NCBI GenBank assembly: GCA_035353395.1
Contig: DAOPZL010000003.1
Span: 1-64,000 of the forward strand
Source: UBA1801 sp035353395
GTDB lineage: Bacteria; Acidobacteriota; Holophagae; Holophagales; Holophagaceae
Length of the DNA stretch: 64,000 nucleotides
Reading direction: 5' to 3'
Part shown: positions 61,356 through 64,000 of the stretch, in pieces
How positions within the stretch are numbered: the stretch's first letter is position 1
Layout: the number at the start of each line of letters is the position of its first letter
The notes under the pieces: generated by a model
The model's input: only the letters and a program-made list of their open reading frames with translations
Told to the model about the DNA's origin: nothing
The model's database searches: none
Program-made: the position numbers and the translations under genes

Positions 61356-63602
61356 ATGAACATGAAGACCAAGCCCATCGTCTTCCGCCTGTCGGCCGTC
61401 GCCCTCGCGGTGGCGCTCTCCTTCGGGTGCGCCCTCCAGAAGGCCACTTCCGCCTTCAATGCCGGACGCTTCGAAGAGTCCCTCCAGGCCTACCGGGAGA
61501 TCCTGCGGAAGGATCCCGAGAACGTGAAGGCGCGCATCGGCTACCGGAGGGCGGCCACCCGTGCCGCGGAGGAGCACCTCGCGAAGGCCCGGGAAGCCGA
61601 ACGCAAGGGGGACGAGGCCACGGTGGAGAAGGAGGTCCGCGAGGCCTTCCGCCTGGATCCCACCAACGCCCTGGCGCAGGAATGGATCGCGCGGTTCGAG
61701 ATGAAGCGGATGAAGGACCAGGCGCAGCCGGACGACCTCGAGACGATGCGGAGCAAGGGGGAGGCAAAGACCGCGATCCTGCTCAATCCGCGCTCGCTGG
61801 AGGGCATGGACCTGAACTTCACCCGCAGGACCAGCCTCAAGGACATCCTGGGGGCCCTCAGCCGCAACTCGGGCGTGAGCATCCTCTTCCACGCCTCCTT
61901 CCAGGACGCGAACGTCGCCGCCGATCTCCGGGGGCTGAGCTTCCAGCGCATCCTCGACACCCTGATGATCCAGAGCGACCTGTTCTACAAGGTGATCGAC
62001 GCCAACACGATCATGGTGTTCAAGTCGACGCCCCAGAACCGGGACCAGTTCGAGAACCAGCTCATCAAGACCTTCTACCTGTCCAACGCCAACGGGGACG
62101 ACGTCCGCGCCATCTTCCAGACCCTGATGCCCCAGGTGAGGGTCTTCGTGGACAAGCGCCTCAACGCCGTCACCATCAAGGCCAAGCCCACGGACCTCAC
62201 CACCGCCAAGCGCATCGTGGACCAGCTCGACAAGGCGAAGGCCGAGGTCATGATCTACCTCGAGCTGCTGGAGGTCGGCGAGACCAGCCTGGAGCAGGTC
62301 GGCCTGATGCCGGTCATCACCGCCGCCGACACCAGCGGCACCTACCGGATGGGCGTCACCCTCGACAATTCGGGCGCCGCGAACGTGACCAAGGGCGGCA
62401 TCCACATCAACTCGTCGGACCTCCGCTACCTCTTTCCGAGCCTGGCGCTGGACGCGCTGAAGCAGAACGGGGACGCGAAACTGGTGGCCAGCCCCAACGT
62501 CCGCGTGATCTCCGGCGAGACGGGCGAGGTCAGCATCGGCGAGAAGATCTCCACCACCCAGTCCTACATCAGCGGCCTGGGGTCAAGCACCAGCACCACC
62601 AGCAGCTCGACCTACGCGCAGACCTCCTACAGCTACGAGGACGTGGGCGTGAAGATCAAGGTGGAGCCCCGGGTCCACTTCAACGACGACATCACCCTCA
62701 AGATCGAGACCTCCGTCACCACCTTGATCTCGAGCTCCACGGCCGGCCGGCCGGACATGGGCAAGCGCGAGATCAAGACCCAGGCCCGCCTCCGGAACGG
62801 GGAGACGGCGGTGTTCGGGGGCCTGCTGAAGGAGGAGGAGCAGAAATCCCTGCAGGGCCTCTGGGGGCTCAGCGACATCCCCGTCCTCGGCAAGCTCCTG
62901 GGCAGCAACTACCGCAAGCGCTCCAAGACCGACGTGATCCTCACCGTCCGCGCCGTGCTGGTGCGCCGGCCCGACCTGGACGAGAAGGACTTCGAGGCCC
63001 TCGATCCCGAGCTCGCCACCTCCCGATCCGGGCCCTTCGTCCCCAAGGGGCCCGCGGCCGCCGCCAAGCCCCTGCCTGCGGCCCCCGAGGAGACGTCGGC
63101 CGCAGGACTGCCCCCGGCCGAGCCGGAACCGGCCGCCCCCGTTTCCGGGCAGGCGGACGAAAGCGCCCAGGAGGAAGGCCAGCCCACGCTTCCCGCGGAG
63201 CCGGAGTCGCAGGACCTGGTGCTCTTCATGACTCCCTTGGCCACGACCGTGGCCAAGGGGGGGCGGACCCAGGTCACCCTCATGGTCAGCGGCGGCAAGG
63301 GGCTCGATTCGGGGACCGTGGAATTGCGCATCGACCCCAAGCTCAAGCTCGTCTCGGCCGACGCCGGCGACTTCCTCACCCGCGAGAAGGGCGCGCTCGA
63401 GCAGACGGCGGGCGCGAACGGGAGCGTGAAGCTCCGGTTCCGCCGCGGCTCCGCGACCACGGACAGCGGGACGCTGGCCACGCTGGGCCTGGAGGGCGTC
63501 GCCCCCGGCAACGCCCCGGTGCTGATCCAGGGGGGAAGCTACCTCGTCAAGGACAATCCCATTCCCGCCCGGGTGGTCAACGCCCTGGTGACGGTGGAAT
63601 AG
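61356..63602 (+). CDS. Type II/IV secretin (GspD/PilQ-like) with TPR N-terminus and cohesin-like C-terminus, 748 aa
   Basis: Signal peptide with a likely lipobox FGC (Cys25). Residues 30-115 form TPR-like helices (SAFNAGRFEESLQAYREILR). An STN-like region (about 150-225) follows, then the secretin core with LVASPNVRVISGETGEVSIG, VGVKIKVEPRVHFNDDITLK, and the end motif VFGGLLKEEE, LSDIPVLGKLLGS. A Pro/Ala/Glu-rich linker (about 560-620) leads to a C-terminal domain (about 620-748) with VTLMVSGGKGLDSGTVELRI and LGLEGVAPGNAPVLIQGGSY, like a cohesin-type fold. It forms the outer-membrane pore for the pilus or pseudopilus. Seven bases after the PilP-like gene. Confidence 0.88.
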   Translation: MNMKTKPIVFRLSAVALAVALSFGCALQKATSAFNAGRFEESLQAYREILRKDPENVKARIGYRRAATRAAEEHLAKAREAERKGDEATVEKEVREAFRLDPTNALAQEWIARFEMKRMKDQAQPDDLETMRSKGEAKTAILLNPRSLEGMDLNFTRRTSLKDILGALSRNSGVSILFHASFQDANVAADLRGLSFQRILDTLMIQSDLFYKVIDANTIMVFKSTPQNRDQFENQLIKTFYLSNANGDDVRAIFQTLMPQVRVFVDKRLNAVTIKAKPTDLTTAKRIVDQLDKAKAEVMIYLELLEVGETSLEQVGLMPVITAADTSGTYRMGVTLDNSGAANVTKGGIHINSSDLRYLFPSLALDALKQNGDAKLVASPNVRVISGETGEVSIGEKISTTQSYISGLGSSTSTTSSSTYAQTSYSYEDVGVKIKVEPRVHFNDDITLKIETSVTTLISSSTAGRPDMGKREIKTQARLRNGETAVFGGLLKEEEQKSLQGLWGLSDIPVLGKLLGSNYRKRSKTDVILTVRAVLVRRPDLDEKDFEALDPELATSRSGPFVPKGPAAAAKPLPAAPEETSAAGLPPAEPEPAAPVSGQADESAQEEGQPTLPAEPESQDLVLFMTPLATTVAKGGRTQVTLMVSGGKGLDSGTVELRIDPKLKLVSADAGDFLTREKGALEQTAGANGSVKLRFRRGSATTDSGTLATLGLEGVAPGNAPVLIQGGSYLVKDNPIPARVVNALVTVE

Positions 63603-63603
63603 C

Positions 63604-64000
63604 TTGCGCGGCCGCCGCGGCTTCACGCTCCTGGAGATGATCGTCACGGTGACGGTGCTGCTCATCCTGGCCAGCGCCGTGGTGCCCATGGCCAGGAACG
63701 GAGTCCGGCGGGAGAAGGAGCTGGCGCTCAGGCGCTCCCTCAGGGAGATGCGGCTGGCGATCGACGCCTACAAGACCATGGCGGACCAGCAGAAGATCCA
63801 GATGCCCGCCCCCGAGAACAACGGCTACCCGGAGAGCCTGGAGGTGCTCGTGGAAGGCGTGCCCATGACGGGGAAGACCTTGAAGACGCGGTTCCTGCGC
63901 CGGATCCCGGTGGATCCATTCCTGGGCCGCGCCCAGTGGGGCTTCCGGTCCATCACGGACGATCCCGACAGCACGAGCTGGAGCGGAGGGAACGTGTTCG
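63604..64000 (+). CDS. Type II secretion pseudopilin (GspG-like), 3' end cut by the window
   Basis: A prepilin leader RGRRG then the prepilin peptidase site G-FTLLEM and a hydrophobic helix (IVTVTVLLILASAVVPMA). The body carries RRIPVDPFLG and WGFRSITDD, typical of GspG/pseudopilins of the major type. TTG start at 63604 after the secretin stop, just one base apart. The end runs off the window, so the length is unknown. It is the probable pilus or pseudopilus subunit that the secretin complex assembles. Confidence 0.85.
   Translation, partial: MRGRRGFTLLEMIVTVTVLLILASAVVPMARNGVRREKELALRRSLREMRLAIDAYKTMADQQKIQMPAPENNGYPESLEVLVEGVPMTGKTLKTRFLRRIPVDPFLGRAQWGFRSITDDPDSTSWSGGNVF

Overview
The window is 64 kb of high-GC DNA, except for an AT-richer stretch at about 1-1660 and several AT-rich intergenic regions. 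The gene set includes lipoproteins, a PilM/N/O-like block with a secretin and pseudopilin, an ImuB-DnaE2 mutasome, and SMC/RadA/YicC. It points to a free-living Gram-negative bacterium. Acidobacteriota of the Holophagae/Geothrix type is my best guess, but that is an inference from gene style; no rRNA is present to test it.

Region 1 (1-1.66 kb) is an integron-type gene-cassette array. It has the right half of one attC site, one complete attC site, three small cassette genes (an unknown protein, a VOC/glyoxalase-fold protein, a small membrane protein) and decayed sites at its right edge. No integrase gene is inside the window. Region 2 (1.66-4.2 kb) holds small plus-strand genes: an ICMT-like methyltransferase, a SAM methyltransferase, a small dimeric-barrel-like protein and a lipoprotein.

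Region 3 (4.25-18.2 kb) is the most striking part. It is a thirteen-gene run on the minus strand. It starts with a complete Liv-type ABC importer (LivJ, H, M, G, F). A YtcJ-type amidohydrolase and an RpiR regulator follow, and then four hydrolases for non-standard peptides: an S58 DmpA-type aminopeptidase, an M55 D-aminopeptidase, a beta-aspartyl peptidase and a PuuD-type gamma-glutamyl hydrolase. It ends with alanine racemase and a double-domain Asp/Glu racemase. Together they look like an uptake and salvage pathway for peptides with D-residues and iso-peptide bonds. A near-perfect 19-bp palindrome lies just upstream of livJ.

Region 4 (18.5-27.3 kb) is a beta-galactoside system: ABC ATPase, two permeases, binding protein, LacZ and a LacI regulator. 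Region 5 (27.5-31.1 kb) is a heterodimeric ABC exporter. Region 6 (31.2-45.6 kb) holds mixed single genes: a PH-like membrane protein, a small alpha/beta hydrolase, a metallophosphoesterase, a glycine-zipper lipoprotein, a DEDD exonuclease, a stand-alone A-T-TE NRPS-like enzyme, a carboxyltransferase of the oxaloacetate decarboxylase type, a GT39-like glycosyltransferase, an orphan Liv-type binding protein, a photolyase and an unknown secreted protein.

Region 7 (45.75-46.3 kb) is an AT-rich array of about three palindromic repeat units. Region 8 (46.3-51.1 kb) is a DNA repair/mutagenesis block: an HhH endonuclease, ImuB and a DnaE2-like polymerase whose PHP metal motifs are missing. Region 9 (51.2-58.5 kb) holds an SDR epimerase, YicC, RadA and SMC. 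Region 10 (58.7-64 kb) is a tightly overlapping type IV pilus/type II secretion operon: PilM/GspL-like, PilN, PilO, PilP-like, a secretin with a cohesin-like C-terminus, and a pseudopilin cut by the window end. No tRNA, rRNA, CRISPR array or transposase was seen.
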